Shown here: piece by piece, positions 55,514-64,000 of the stretch | How the letters are laid out: each line of letters opens with the position of its first letter | Position numbering within the stretch: position 1 is the stretch's first letter | DNA from: Bradyrhizobium archetypum | GTDB lineage: Bacteria; Pseudomonadota; Alphaproteobacteria; Rhizobiales; Xanthobacteraceae | NCBI RefSeq assembly: GCF_013114835.1 | Contig: NZ_JAAVLW010000003.1 | Location: 62,001 to 126,000 of the forward strand | Length of the DNA: 64,000 nucleotides | Reading direction: 5' to 3' | The notes under the pieces: generated by a model | Told to the model about the DNA's origin: nothing | The model's input: the letters and a program-made list of their open reading frames with translations, nothing else | The model's database searches: none | Program-made: the position numbers and the translations under genes

Positions 55514-56266
55514 CTACTCATTCCCCGGCGTGAAATCTTCACTCGGCGCGGCAGGCGCGGCCATGCTGTCGGGACGCGGGCCATGCGGCCGGCGGCGCCG
55601 GCGCGGAAAACGTTCGCCGCGGCCGCCTTCTTCATAGCCGCCGGGCGCGCCATTCACCTGCGGCTGCGGGCCGGTGATGAAGGAGGGCAGGCGATCGACA
55701 CCGCCGGTATCGGCAATCACCGGCTGCGGTTGCGGCTGATACTGCGGCTGCGGACGGTGTTCGCGGTCGCGGTCGCGCTCCCGATCGCCGCGCTGTTCGC
55801 GCGGCTGTTGCTGGTCACGCTGGTAGGGCTGGCCGTCGCCGCGCTGTTCGCGCGGATTGTTGTCGCGGATGTAGGGCTGCGGCTGCTGCGGGACGAAGCC
55901 CGGCTCCTGGCCGAAATGCGAGAAGCTATCGCCGTCGTCGTCACCGTCTTCCGTCGGCTGCATATCGGTATCGACGCGCGGCTGCGGCTGGTTCTGCCGG
56001 AACTGCTCCTGCGCGGCGGCGATGAGGCGGAAGTAATGTTCGGCGTGCTGGTAGTAATTCTCGGCCGCGACCGGGTCGCCGGAAGAGCGCGCGTCGCGCG
56101 CCAATTGAACGTATTTTTCGGCGACATGCGAGGCGGTGCCGCGGATCTTGATATCGGGTCCGTTCGATTCGAACACCCGGGTCATCGGGTTTTGACCACG
56201 CCGGTTATTGTTGTTGTTATTGTTGTTCCGGTTACGCATCCGCTTGTTGTTTTGACCGTTTCTCAT
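55514..56266 (-). CDS. DUF4167 protein with Asn- and Gln-rich regions
   Basis: Protein of 250 residues. A basic, Asn-rich start (a run of eight Asn at about 14-21, flanked by Arg) leads into the folded DUF4167 domain (about 28-95), with RVFESNGPDIKIRGTASHVAEKY-type sequence (key: SNGPDIKIRG, YVQLARDARSSGDPVAAENY). The rest is a low-complexity Gln/Pro/Arg/Asp tail. Proteins of this kind are thought to bind RNA or ribosomes, but no function is proven. The Asn run is coded by an AAC/AAT repeat (about 56203-56228) that could slip in replication. It lies downstream of prmC, in the usual alphaproteobacterial order. Confidence 0.88.
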   Translation of the reverse strand: MRNGQNNKRMRNRNNNNNNNNRRGQNPMTRVFESNGPDIKIRGTASHVAEKYVQLARDARSSGDPVAAENYYQHAEHYFRLIAAAQEQFRQNQPQPRVDTDMQPTEDGDDDGDSFSHFGQEPGFVPQQPQPYIRDNNPREQRGDGQPYQRDQQQPREQRGDRERDRDREHRPQPQYQPQPQPVIADTGGVDRLPSFITGPQPQVNGAPGGYEEGGRGERFPRRRRRPHGPRPDSMAAPAAPSEDFTPGNE

Positions 56267-56753
56267 GTCTTGCCTTTATTCCAGCCCTGAAATTATGCAG
56301 TTGCCTTCGTAGCCTGATCCGATCCGGCGCGCGCTCAGGCGCACCGAATCACGGTGCCGTTCAGATTCATGTCATCGATTTCGCCAACCATCGCGTTCAG
56401 CAACGACGCGTTCCCCAACCGGCTGCGTTCATCCGCCTCCGGACCAAATCATTCAGCCTGCCAAAACCAGCCTAATCGTCTTGCATGACGGCTTCGCGTG
56501 ACTGGCTGTTGCGTAAGTCTTCAAGCGCAATATCAGGCTTTCGTTCGCTTTACGGTCGAGAGCAGCACAGCTTCAGCTATTGCGCTCGATTCGACCTGCG
56601 TTTGGAACCTTTCACCCGGCGGGCTCTCGTTTCGAGAACTCCGGCCTCACCGTTTCACCTTACGGGGCCGGCAACCCTGGACCGATGTTGTGAGCGGAAC
56701 GTAGTCGCTCCCGGGCAATATTCCAAGGGGTTTTTTTGCGTTCCAGACGGACT
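56267..56753. other. 487-base region without a convincing gene
   Basis: Between prmC and the DUF4167 gene. A plus-strand frame (about 56485-56946) runs on into prmC and resembles nothing. The arms CGGGCC and GGCCCG (56758-56776) form a hairpin at the very end of prmC. A run of seven T lies at about 56731. The promoter of the DUF4167 gene is expected here. GC is lower than in the flanking genes. Confidence 0.4.
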
Positions 56754-57647
56754 TTATCGGGCCGTTTTGTGGCCCGCGACGGCCCGCGGAACGCCCGCCA
56801 GATCGGTTTTGGGGGCCTTTGCGGGCATTAACCCTGCGGCCGTCATTAAGGCCTGGATCTGGCTGCTTTGGCCCGCTCCGGCTTCCACGATCAGGGCGGC
56901 GCCCGGTGCCAGAAGGTCGGCCGCCTGCGGGATCAGCGCGCGGTAGGCGTCCAGACCGTCGGCGCCGCCGTCGAGCGCGGCACGCGGGTCGTGATCCCTG
57001 ACCTCCGGCGCCAGCCCGGCGATATCAGACGAGCGAATATAGGGTGGATTCGAGACAATCAGATCGAACGGGCCGGATAGTCCGCTCGCGTAATCGCATG
57101 GGACGAACGTGGCGCGATCCGATAGCCCGATGCGCGCTGCGTTGGCTGCGGCGGTCTGCAAGGCGGTCTGTGAAATGTCGGTTCCGAATCCTTGCGCCGC
57201 GGGCAGCTCGGACAATAGCGCCAGCAGGATCGCCCCCGAGCCGGTGCCGAGATCGGCAACACGCAGGGGACGGTTGAGGTCTCCGCCGGCGCGCACCAGT
57301 TCCAGTGCCAGCTCGACCACAGTCTCGGTGTCTGGCCGCGGCACCAGCGTCGCGGCCGAAAGTTGCAGCGGCAGACCCCAGAACTCTTTCTCGCCGATGA
57401 TGCGGGCAACCGGCTCGCCTGCCAGACGCCGGCGCGCGAAATCTTCGAGGCGCGCCGATTCTTCCGGCGTAAGCCGGCGCTGCGCGGCGGTGATCAAGCC
57501 GGTCAGGTCGAGGCCGAGCGCATGGCCCGTCAGCAAGCGTGCGTCGAGTTCTGCGGAATCGATTGCCGCGGATTTGAGTCTCGCGGCAAGCGCGCGCCGT
57601 ACGGCATCGACGGTTTGGCCGATGAAATCCGTCATGCGGCGAGCCAC
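56754..57647 (-). CDS. prmC: peptide chain release factor N5-glutamine methyltransferase
   Basis: Enzyme of 297 residues that methylates the Gln of the GGQ loop in release factors. The N-terminal helical domain ends near residue 90, and the substrate-binding loop NPPY is at 200-203. The SAM-binding part is ADLGTGSGAILLALL. EFWGLPLQLSAATLVPRPDTETVVE is the family mark (seen as LVPRPDTETVVE). It lies 28 bases downstream of prfA, whose product is its substrate. The ATG at 57647 is followed by a second at 57635. Confidence 0.95.
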   Translation of the reverse strand: MARRMTDFIGQTVDAVRRALAARLKSAAIDSAELDARLLTGHALGLDLTGLITAAQRRLTPEESARLEDFARRRLAGEPVARIIGEKEFWGLPLQLSAATLVPRPDTETVVELALELVRAGGDLNRPLRVADLGTGSGAILLALLSELPAAQGFGTDISQTALQTAAANAARIGLSDRATFVPCDYASGLSGPFDLIVSNPPYIRSSDIAGLAPEVRDHDPRAALDGGADGLDAYRALIPQAADLLAPGAALIVEAGAGQSSQIQALMTAAGLMPAKAPKTDLAGVPRAVAGHKTAR

Positions 57648-57675
57648 AATTTAGAGGACGACAACCGGATGGCGC

Positions 57676-58755
57676 TCACGCCGCCGCGCCCTGCGCGGCA
57701 AGCTGCGCGGCTTGGTGCTCGGTGGTCAGGGCGTCGATCAGTTCGCCCAGCGCTTCACCGGCAATTACCTGCGGCAATTTGTAGAGCGTCAGGTTAATGC
57801 GGTGGTCAGTGACGCGGCCTTGCGGGAAATTGTACGTGCGGATGCGTTCGCTGCGGTCGCCGGAGCCGACCTTCTCCTTCCGGTCCGCGGAGCGCGCGGC
57901 CTCGACGCGCTGGCGTTCGGCGTCGTAGATGCGCGAGCGCAGGATGTTCATCGCGGACGCACGATTCTTGTGCTGGGAGCGGCTGTCCTGCATCATGACG
58001 ACGATGCCGGTCGGGATATGGGTGATGCGAATCGCCGATTCGGTCTTGTTGACGTGCTGACCGCCGGCGCCCTGCGCGCGCATGGTTTCGATTCGCAAAT
58101 CCTCGTTCTTGATGTCGACATCGACATCCTCGACCTCGGGCAGCACTGCAACCGTGGCCGCCGACGTGTGAATCCGTCCCTGGGTTTCAGTGTCGGGCAC
58201 GCGCTGCACGCGGTGCACGCCGGATTCGAATTTCAGCTTGGCGAACGCGCCGCGGCCCTGCACCTCGGCGATGATCTCCTTGTAGCCGCCCACGGTGCCT
58301 TCCGATGCCGAGATCACCTCGACCTTCCAGCCCTGCAACGCGGCAAACCGCTCATACATCCGGAACAGGTCGCCGGCGAACAGTGACGCCTCGTCGCCGC
58401 CGGTGCCGGCGCGGATTTCCAGCATCACGTTGCGATCGTCCATGGCGTCCTTCGGCAGCAGCGCCACGCGAATCTTCTGCTCGAGGTCAGCAATGCGCGC
58501 CTGCAGCGTTTCGAGCTCTAACTCAGCCATGTTGCGGATTTCAGGATCGGTGCCGGCGTCAGCCAGCAGCGATTCGGCGCCTGCAATCTCGGCCCGCGCT
58601 GTACGATAGGCCTTGACCGCATCGATCAGCGGATTGAGCTCGGCGAGCTCGCGCGTGATCTGGACGTACTTTTCGGAATTCACCTGGCCCAGCAGCTCGG
58701 CCTCGAGCGAGGCGTGGTGGGCGAGCAGGATATCGAGTTTGGCTTCGGGTAGCAT
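57676..58755 (-). CDS. prfA: peptide chain release factor 1
   Basis: Translation terminator for UAA and UAG, 359 residues. The GGQ loop that triggers peptidyl-tRNA hydrolysis is in [15 protein letters not shown], the target of PrmC. The codon-reading segment is [20 protein letters not shown], where the PxT triplet reads PDT instead of the PAT of E. coli; I believe this is common in Rhizobiales. I use the ATG at 58755; a longer reading to 58782 is not supported. Gene order ptsP-prfA-prmC is conserved in the group. Confidence 0.97.
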   Translation of the reverse strand: MLPEAKLDILLAHHASLEAELLGQVNSEKYVQITRELAELNPLIDAVKAYRTARAEIAGAESLLADAGTDPEIRNMAELELETLQARIADLEQKIRVALLPKDAMDDRNVMLEIRAGTGGDEASLFAGDLFRMYERFAALQGWKVEVISASEGTVGGYKEIIAEVQGRGAFAKLKFESGVHRVQRVPDTETQGRIHTSAATVAVLPEVEDVDVDIKNEDLRIETMRAQGAGGQHVNKTESAIRITHIPTGIVVMMQDSRSQHKNRASAMNILRSRIYDAERQRVEAARSADRKEKVGSGDRSERIRTYNFPQGRVTDHRINLTLYKLPQVIAGEALGELIDALTTEHQAAQLAAQGAAA

Positions 58756-58810
58756 GGCGTGGTTCTCGGGCGGCGGAGGCAAAGGGCGACGTTGTCGGGA
58801 CAGAGCCTCG

Positions 58811-61078
58811 CTACAACGACAGCCCCTCGGCTTCCGCGAATTCCGTCAGCTTCTGCCGGATCGAGACGCTGCCGGCTGGCGCGTCGAGCAGCGGCATGAT
58901 GACAGCTTCCGCCTTCTTGGCGTCGAGGTCCAGGATCATCGCCTTCACCGGGCCGTGGGCGGTGGCCGACAGCGATAGCGAGCGATAGCCGAGCGCGATC
59001 AGCGCCAGCGCGCCGAGCGGCTTCGAGGCCATCTCGCCGCACAGCGAGGCGGTCTTTTTGGCCTCCTGCGCCTTGCGAACGATGTCGCGCAGCGCACGCA
59101 GGATCGGCGCCGACATGGTGTCGAACCGCTCGGAAACCTTGGGATTGCCGCGGTCGACCGCGAACATGAACTGGAACAGATCGTTCGACCCTACGGAGAC
59201 GAAATCGACCTTCTTCAGGAGTTCGTCGAACTGATACAGCAGTGCCGGCACCTCCACCATGGTGCCGACGTCGATGCGTTCCGGCAGCGCATGGCCGTGC
59301 TGGCGCAAATAGGTCAGCTCGCGCTCGACGATCGCCTTGGCCTGATCGAACTCGGCGACCTCCGAAATCATCGGAAACATGATCTTCAGCGCGCGGCCGC
59401 CGCCGGCCCGCAGCAGCGCGCGAATCTGGCCACGCAACAATCCGGGACGGTCGAGCCCGAGCCGGATCGCGCGCCAGCCGAGCGCCGGATTTTCCTCGAC
59501 CACGGTTTCCATATACGGAAGCGCCTTGTCGCCGCCGATATCGAGGGTGCGGAACGTGACCGGCTTGGAGCCGGCGGCGTCCAGCACAGTGCGGTAGAGC
59601 GCAAGCTGGTCGGACGATCGCGGCAGGCTCTGGCCGACCATGAACTGCAGCTCGGTGCGGAACAGCCCGATACCGGCGCTGCCGGTGTCGTCGATATGCG
59701 GCAGGTCGATCACGAGACCCGCATTGATCATCAGTTCGACCGGCTGGCCGTCCTTGGTCACGCAAGGCTTGTCGCGCAGCGCCGCATACTGCGCCTGCCG
59801 CCGCGCCCGGAACCGCACCCGCTCGGCATAGGCCGACTCGATCTCGGCCGAGGGGCGGACATAGATCGAGCCCGAGGTGCCGTCGACGATGATGGGGTCG
59901 CCGGGATCGGCGATGCCGGGCGCATTCGGCACTTCGCCGACGGCGGGAATGCCAAGCGCGCGCGCCACGATCGAGACGTGAGAGTTGGCGGTGCCTTCCT
60001 CCAGCACCAGACCGCGGAGCCGCTTGCGGTCGTAATCGAGCAGCGCCGCCGGCCCCATCGCGCGCGCGATCAGGATGGCGTTTTCGGGAAGCTGCTCGCG
60101 CGACGGCGCATGGTCCTGCCCCACCAATTGCCGCATCAGGCGATGGCCGAGGTCTTCCAGGTCGTGCAGGCGGTCGCGCAGGTAAGGATCGGTCGAACGC
60201 AGCATGCGCGCGCGGGTATCGGACTGGACGCGCTCGACGGCGGCTTCCGCGGTGAGGCCGGTGGCGACCGCCTCGTGCAGCTTGTGCGACCAGCCATGGT
60301 CATTGGCAAACATCCGGTAGGCTTCGAGCACCTCGCGGTGCTCGCCGCCCTCGGCGACGTCGCCACGCTCCAGCATGCGGTCGAGATCGGCGCGCAGCTT
60401 GGCCAGTGCGGCATCCAGCTTCTTGATTTCCTTCGGCAGGTCCTCGGCGATGTAGTTGGTGATGACGACGCGGGGCTCGTGCAGCACGACATGACCGAGC
60501 GCGATGCCGTCGGAGAGAATCGCACCGGTCTTGTGCTGGGAATGCCGCGCCGCCGGTTCCGCGCCGGGCTGCGCCAGCGCCGCCAGTTCGCCGGAGGCGA
60601 TCATTTCCGCCAGCACCATGGCGGTGGTCTGCAGCGCCTCGACCTCTTCTTCCACATAGGTGCGCTTGGCGCGGTTCTGCACGACAAGCACGCCGAGCGT
60701 GTTGCCGGCCCGCAGGATCGGCACGCCGAGGAACGAATGATAGATTTCTTCGCCGGTTTCCGGACGGAAGGAGAACGCCGGATGGCTTTGCGCGTCCGAA
60801 AGGTTGAGCGGGCTCGCTTCGCTGGCGACCAGGCCGACGAGGCCCTCATGCGCGTTCAGCACCGTCCGGTGCACCGCGTCGCGGTTCAAGCCTTCGGTGG
60901 CATAAAGTTCGAGCGTGTTATCGATGCGCAGCACGTAGCAGGAGCAGACCTCGGCCACCATGTTGGCCGCGATCAGCACGACGATCTTGTCCAGCCGTTC
61001 CTGGGCCGAGACCTTCTCCGCCATGGTTTCGCGGAGCCGTCTCAACAAGACGCGGGGCCCTCCCGACGTGCTCCGCAT
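58811..61078 (-). CDS. ptsP: phosphoenolpyruvate-protein phosphotransferase, PtsP (enzyme I-Ntr)
   Basis: First protein of the nitrogen PTS, 755 residues. It passes phosphate from PEP to NPr (PtsO) and on to PtsN, and so links carbon and nitrogen state. An N-terminal GAF domain (about 25-160, with [18 protein letters not shown] and [22 protein letters not shown] in parts) would bind glutamine or 2-oxoglutarate. The phospho-His is in [18 protein letters not shown], and the C-terminal PEP barrel has [10 protein letters not shown] and [16 protein letters not shown] chose the ATG at 61078 behind GGGGGAGGA; the frame stays open to 61273 without family similarity. Confidence 0.96.
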   Translation of the reverse strand: MRSTSGGPRVLLRRLRETMAEKVSAQERLDKIVVLIAANMVAEVCSCYVLRIDNTLELYATEGLNRDAVHRTVLNAHEGLVGLVASEASPLNLSDAQSHPAFSFRPETGEEIYHSFLGVPILRAGNTLGVLVVQNRAKRTYVEEEVEALQTTAMVLAEMIASGELAALAQPGAEPAARHSQHKTGAILSDGIALGHVVLHEPRVVITNYIAEDLPKEIKKLDAALAKLRADLDRMLERGDVAEGGEHREVLEAYRMFANDHGWSHKLHEAVATGLTAEAAVERVQSDTRARMLRSTDPYLRDRLHDLEDLGHRLMRQLVGQDHAPSREQLPENAILIARAMGPAALLDYDRKRLRGLVLEEGTANSHVSIVARALGIPAVGEVPNAPGIADPGDPIIVDGTSGSIYVRPSAEIESAYAERVRFRARRQAQYAALRDKPCVTKDGQPVELMINAGLVIDLPHIDDTGSAGIGLFRTELQFMVGQSLPRSSDQLALYRTVLDAAGSKPVTFRTLDIGGDKALPYMETVVEENPALGWRAIRLGLDRPGLLRGQIRALLRAGGGRALKIMFPMISEVAEFDQAKAIVERELTYLRQHGHALPERIDVGTMVEVPALLYQFDELLKKVDFVSVGSNDLFQFMFAVDRGNPKVSERFDTMSAPILRALRDIVRKAQEAKKTASLCGEMASKPLGALALIALGYRSLSLSATAHGPVKAMILDLDAKKAEAVIMPLLDAPAGSVSIRQKLTEFAEAEGLSL

Positions 61079-61399
61079 GTGCTGGTATCCTCCCCCGCAG
61101 GGCCAGCCCGCCGGGTGGCCGGCAGCTGGCGTGAAACGCACCAAACCAACAATTTTATTCATTCGGCGCTGCCGCAAGGCACCAGATCCCGCCGAATGGG
61201 ATCGCCAACGATGGTGCAGTGTGCGGCAACCCACCTCACTAGGCCTATAGCCAATCGAGGCTTGCTTTGCCAAGCAAAACGCCTGCCAGACGCAATAACG
61301 TGTGTGTCAGGGCGGATGCTGCGCCAGCGAAGCGCATGATCCGCCAAAAGCACCCGATTTGGCGATCAGACCATGCGCCAAATTTGAGAGAAAATCGTT
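61079..61399. other. 321-base gap between lysC and ptsP
   Basis: No gene was seen. The gap holds a REP-like palindrome at 61332-61378 and the leader of ptsP. Since lysC and ptsP have the same direction, ptsP may use its own promoter here; no clear hexamers were found. Confidence 0.45.
61332..61378. repeat. REP-like palindrome between lysC and ptsP
   Basis: Outer arms GCGCATG and CATGCGC, inner arms CGCCAAA and TTTGGCG. The left end GCGCATGATCCG is identical to the left end of the element at 18731, so the two are relatives. It may end part of the lysC transcript. Confidence 0.65.
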
Positions 61400-62653
61400 C
61401 TAAGTGTGGTCGAGCCCGTAGAGCGTGTGCAGCGTGCGCACCGCAAGTTCGGTATAGGCGGCGTCGATCAGCACCGAAAACTTGATCTCCGAGGTGGTGA
61501 TGGCGCGGATGTTGATATTGCGCTCGGACAGTGCCTTGAACGCCTTCGCGGCGACGCCGGCATGGCTGCGCATGCCGCTGCCGATCACCGAGACCTTCGA
61601 CACGTCGGTGGCGCTGTCGAGCCGGGCGTAGCCGATCTTTCCCTTCGCCGCGGTGATGGTTTCTCGGGCGCGATTATAGTCGGCGGCCGGAACGGTGAAG
61701 GTGAGGTCGGTGGTCTTGCCGTCCTCGGAGACGTTCTGCACGATCATGTCGACGTTGATATTGGCGTCTGCCAGGGGTCCGAAGATCGCGGCGGCAACGC
61801 CCGGCTTGTCCTCGATCTGACGCAGGGAAATCTGGGCTTCGTCCTTGGTGAAGGCGATGCCGGTGACGACGTGGCTTTCCATGATTTCCTCCTCGCTGCA
61901 GATCAGCGTGCCCGGCGGCGTGCCGTGCGGGTCGATATCCTCAGGCTTGTCGAAGCTGGAACGGACGAACACGGGCATGTTGTGCACCATGCCGAGTTCC
62001 ACCGAGCGTACCTGCAGCACCTTGGCGCCCAGCGAGGCCAGTTCCAGCATGTCCTCGAAGGCGATCTTGTCGAGCCGCCGCGCCTTCGGAACCACCCGAG
62101 GATCGGTGGTGTAGACGCCGTCGACGTCGGTGTAGATGTCGCAGCGGTCGGCCCGGATGGCGGCTGCAATCGCCACTGCCGACGTGTCGGACCCTCCGCG
62201 CCCGAGCGTGGTGATTCGGTTGGTCTGCGGATTGATGCCCTGAAAGCCGGCGATGACGGCGACTTCCTTGCGGTCCTTGAAACGGCTGGCGATCTCCGTG
62301 CCGTCGATCTCGAGAATCCGCGCGGAGGCGTGGGCGTCGGAGGTCTTGATCGGAATCTGCCAGCCTTGCCAGGAGCGGGCTTGGATGCCCATGCCCTGCA
62401 GCACGATCGCGAGCAGGCCGGCTGTGACCTGTTCGCCGGATGCCACGACAGCGTCATATTCGCGCGCGTCGTGCATCGGCGAAGCGTCGCCGCACCAGTC
62501 CACCAGCTCGTTGGTCTTGCCGGCCATGGCCGACACGACAACGGCGACATCATGCCCGGCGTCGACTTCGCGCTTGACGTGACGCGCGACGTTGCGGATT
62601 CGGTCGATATTGGCGACGGACGTACCGCCGAATTTCATCACGAGGCGGCCCAT
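61400..62653 (-). CDS. lysC: aspartate kinase
   Basis: First enzyme of the lysine, threonine, methionine and diaminopimelate pathway, 417 residues. The kinase domain starts VMKFGGTSVANIDRI; later marks are GRGGSDTSAVAIAAA and CDIYTDVDGVYTTDPR. Two ACT domains (about 265-335 and 345-410) bind feedback inhibitors; the second carries VSVIGSGMRSHAGVAAKAF and NIRAITTSEIKFSVLI. Typical of the lysine/threonine-sensitive form in alphaproteobacteria, although the inhibitor cannot be told from sequence. It diverges from the PH-domain gene across 175 bases. Confidence 0.97.
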   Translation of the reverse strand: MGRLVMKFGGTSVANIDRIRNVARHVKREVDAGHDVAVVVSAMAGKTNELVDWCGDASPMHDAREYDAVVASGEQVTAGLLAIVLQGMGIQARSWQGWQIPIKTSDAHASARILEIDGTEIASRFKDRKEVAVIAGFQGINPQTNRITTLGRGGSDTSAVAIAAAIRADRCDIYTDVDGVYTTDPRVVPKARRLDKIAFEDMLELASLGAKVLQVRSVELGMVHNMPVFVRSSFDKPEDIDPHGTPPGTLICSEEEIMESHVVTGIAFTKDEAQISLRQIEDKPGVAAAIFGPLADANINVDMIVQNVSEDGKTTDLTFTVPAADYNRARETITAAKGKIGYARLDSATDVSKVSVIGSGMRSHAGVAAKAFKALSERNINIRAITTSEIKFSVLIDAAYTELAVRTLHTLYGLDHT

Positions 62654-62828
62654 GACGACGCGTGCATTCCCTGTGAGGATAAGTTAGGTGACCCGCACGG
62701 AAATTGGAGCGCCCGGGCCGAAAGCGGCGTATACATAGCGACGCGGTCCGGGGCAAGCACCCCAGGTTCCGTTTTCGACCCAAAATGGCGCAAATTGCTA
62801 TAGTAGCGGGTTAATTCAGGGCAGGCGT

Positions 62829-63308
62829 ATGGGCCGTTATATCGATGAAATCCTGCAGCCCGGCGAGCGGGTGCTCTATTCGACCAACGCGCACTGGATG
62901 TTCTACCTGCCGGCGATCGGGGCCTGGACCGTGGCGATCGTGTTTCTGGTGCTGGCTCGCATGGTTGCCGCCGACGCGCTGATGCTGGTTTGCCTGGCTG
63001 TCGCTGCCATCGCCGGGCTTGCTGCATTGTACTGGACCGCGAAGGCCTGGTTCCATCGCTGGACCACCGAGACCGACGTGACGAATATGCGGATCGTCCA
63101 CAAGACCGGATTCATCACGCGCAAGACGTTCGAAATGAGCCTCGACAAGGTCGAGAGCGTCGACGTCGATCAGAGCATTCTGGGGCGTATCCTCAACTAC
63201 GGCAATGTCACGGTCCACGGCGTCGGCGAAGGCGAAGAAACCATTTCCACCATTTCGTCGCCGCTGGCGTTTCGCAATGCCATCACGACGCGACCGGCCA
63301 GCTCGTAA
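62829..63308 (+). CDS. bacterial PH-domain membrane protein (DUF304-like)
   Basis: Protein of 159 residues. Two helices (about 25-45 and 50-68) form a membrane hairpin, followed by a PH-like domain (about 78-155) with TDVTNMRIVHKTGFITRKTFEMSLDKVESV in parts (TNMRIVHKTGFITRKT, LDKVESVDVDQS) and LNYGNVTVHGVGE, the family hallmark. Role unknown; such domains may bind lipids or proteins at the membrane. The ubiG gene begins three bases after its stop, so the two probably share a transcript. Confidence 0.88.
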   Translation: MGRYIDEILQPGERVLYSTNAHWMFYLPAIGAWTVAIVFLVLARMVAADALMLVCLAVAAIAGLAALYWTAKAWFHRWTTETDVTNMRIVHKTGFITRKTFEMSLDKVESVDVDQSILGRILNYGNVTVHGVGEGEETISTISSPLAFRNAITTRPASS

Positions 63309-63311
63309 ATC

Positions 63312-64000
63312 ATGGTCATGCAGCAAAACTCTTCTGCCAGCTTTTCCGCTACCGGCAGCTCGGTGGACCCGGCCGAGGTCGCGAAATTTTCAAAACTGTC
63401 CGACGAGTGGTGGGACCCCAAGGGCAAGATGGCCCCGCTGCACAAGATCAATCCGCTGCGGCTTGGCTATATCCGCGACGCCGCATGCCGCAAGTTCGAG
63501 CGCAATGCGCGCAGCCTGAGCTGCCTGTCCGGCCTGCGGATCCTCGATATCGGCTGCGGTGCGGGCCTGTTGTGCGAACCGTTCACACGGCTCGGCGCGC
63601 AGGTGGTCGGGATCGATCCGTCTCCCACCAATATTGCCGCCGCCAGGCTGCACGCGGACAAGGGGCATCTGTCGATCGACTATCGCTGCACCACCGTCGA
63701 GCAGATGGACCACCGTGAGCGTTTCGACATCGTGCTGGCGATGGAAGTGATCGAGCATGTCACCGATGTCGGCGCGTTCCTCGCCCGTTGCGCGGCGATG
63801 GTCAAGCCGGGCGGGATCATGGTGGTCTCGACGCTGAACCGCAACTGGAAGAGCTTTGCGCTCGCCATCGTCGGCGCCGAATACGTCCTGCGCTGGCTGC
63901 CGCGCGGTACCCATCAGTGGGACAAGTTCGTCACGCCGGACGAACTTGCGCAGCACCTTGCCAACAATCGTCTCACCGTCACCGACCAGGCCGGCGTGGT
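63312..64000 (+). CDS. ubiG: ubiquinone biosynthesis O-methyltransferase (C-terminus cut by window edge)
   Basis: SAM-dependent enzyme for both O-methylations of ubiquinone. The 229 codons in the window cover nearly all of the usual 250 residues. Marks are VAKFSKLSDEWWDPKGKMAPLHKINPLR in parts (FSKLSDEWWDPKGKMAPLHK), the SAM loop ILDIGCGAGLLCEP, MEVIEHVTD and MVVSTLNRNWKSFALAIVGAEY in parts. ATG codons at 63312 and 63318 are both possible starts. The frame is open to the last base, so the gene continues beyond the window. Confidence 0.95.
   Translation, partial: MVMQQNSSASFSATGSSVDPAEVAKFSKLSDEWWDPKGKMAPLHKINPLRLGYIRDAACRKFERNARSLSCLSGLRILDIGCGAGLLCEPFTRLGAQVVGIDPSPTNIAAARLHADKGHLSIDYRCTTVEQMDHRERFDIVLAMEVIEHVTDVGAFLARCAAMVKPGGIMVVSTLNRNWKSFALAIVGAEYVLRWLPRGTHQWDKFVTPDELAQHLANNRLTVTDQAGV

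Noticed and set aside
56485..56946. Plus-strand frame of 153 residues between DUF4167 and prmC genes
   Set aside because: It runs into prmC antisense, has no ribosome binding site and matches no known pattern.
59291..61339. A 682-residue open frame on the plus strand, antisense to ptsP
   Set aside because: Shadow of ptsP; composition is that of an antisense frame.

Overview
The window is chromosomal DNA from a high-GC alphaproteobacterium. Gene content and order point to the Bradyrhizobium/Rhodopseudomonas group (Nitrobacteraceae), most like a Bradyrhizobium: FixLJ-style sensor/regulator genes, a Liv-type ABC operon inside a protocatechuate/shikimate catabolic cluster, phaR divergent from phaAB, the order lysC-ptsP-prfA-prmC-DUF4167, and several copies of intergenic palindromic repeats of the kind common in that group. 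This assignment is inference from gene content, not a database match. No tRNA, rRNA, CRISPR array, prophage or complete insertion sequence was seen.

Layout. 0-2.2 kb: the 3'-truncated gene of a periplasmic binding protein, an O6-methylguanine-DNA methyltransferase, and a compact operon of three very small genes (two Cys-rich metal-finger-like proteins and a 37-aa membrane peptide). 2.4-5.3 kb: a lone receiver, a FixJ-type regulator and a PAS histidine kinase. 5.3-6.5 kb: mostly non-coding, repeat-bearing DNA. 6.5-13.8 kb: glnD, an OsmC-family gene, a membrane protein and mutS. 14.1-26.5 kb: a catabolic island with pcaF, pcaHG, a LysR regulator, a shikimate dehydrogenase homologue, a five-gene Liv-type ABC transporter, a Gfo/Idh/MocA oxidoreductase and a two-domain 3-dehydroshikimate dehydratase (quiC). 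26.6-34 kb: EamA exporters, an ArsR/AHSA1 pair, a GyrI-like protein, a MarR-emrAB multidrug operon and a Zur-like regulator. 34-41 kb: sulfurtransferase, ispG, a TauD-type dioxygenase, a Rieske oxygenase and a Na+/H+ antiporter. 41-47.3 kb: a secreted caspase-like protein, DUF1345 protein, ispA, mtgA, rpmF and small hypotheticals. 47.5-52.3 kb: a GGDEF/EAL protein and the polyhydroxybutyrate genes phaR, phaA and phaB. 52.4-64 kb: EamA exporter, cupin, gloB, methyltransferase, DUF4167, prmC, prfA, ptsP, lysC, a PH-domain protein and the 5' part of ubiG.

How the genes fit together. The most coherent unit is the 14-26.5 kb island. An importer, an AroE-type dehydrogenase and QuiC would feed 3-dehydroshikimate to protocatechuate; PcaHG would open the ring and PcaF would perform the last thiolysis of the beta-ketoadipate pathway. 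The middle steps (pcaB, C, D, I, J) are not in the window and must lie elsewhere. A LysR gene sits inside the island, and T-N11-A palindromes lie in front of pcaH and in front of aroE, suggesting one regulator for both units. The small Cys-rich operon at 1.7-2.2 kb is the least explained coding unit. Intergenic space is dominated by at least three families of inverted repeats, often placed between converging or separate transcription units.
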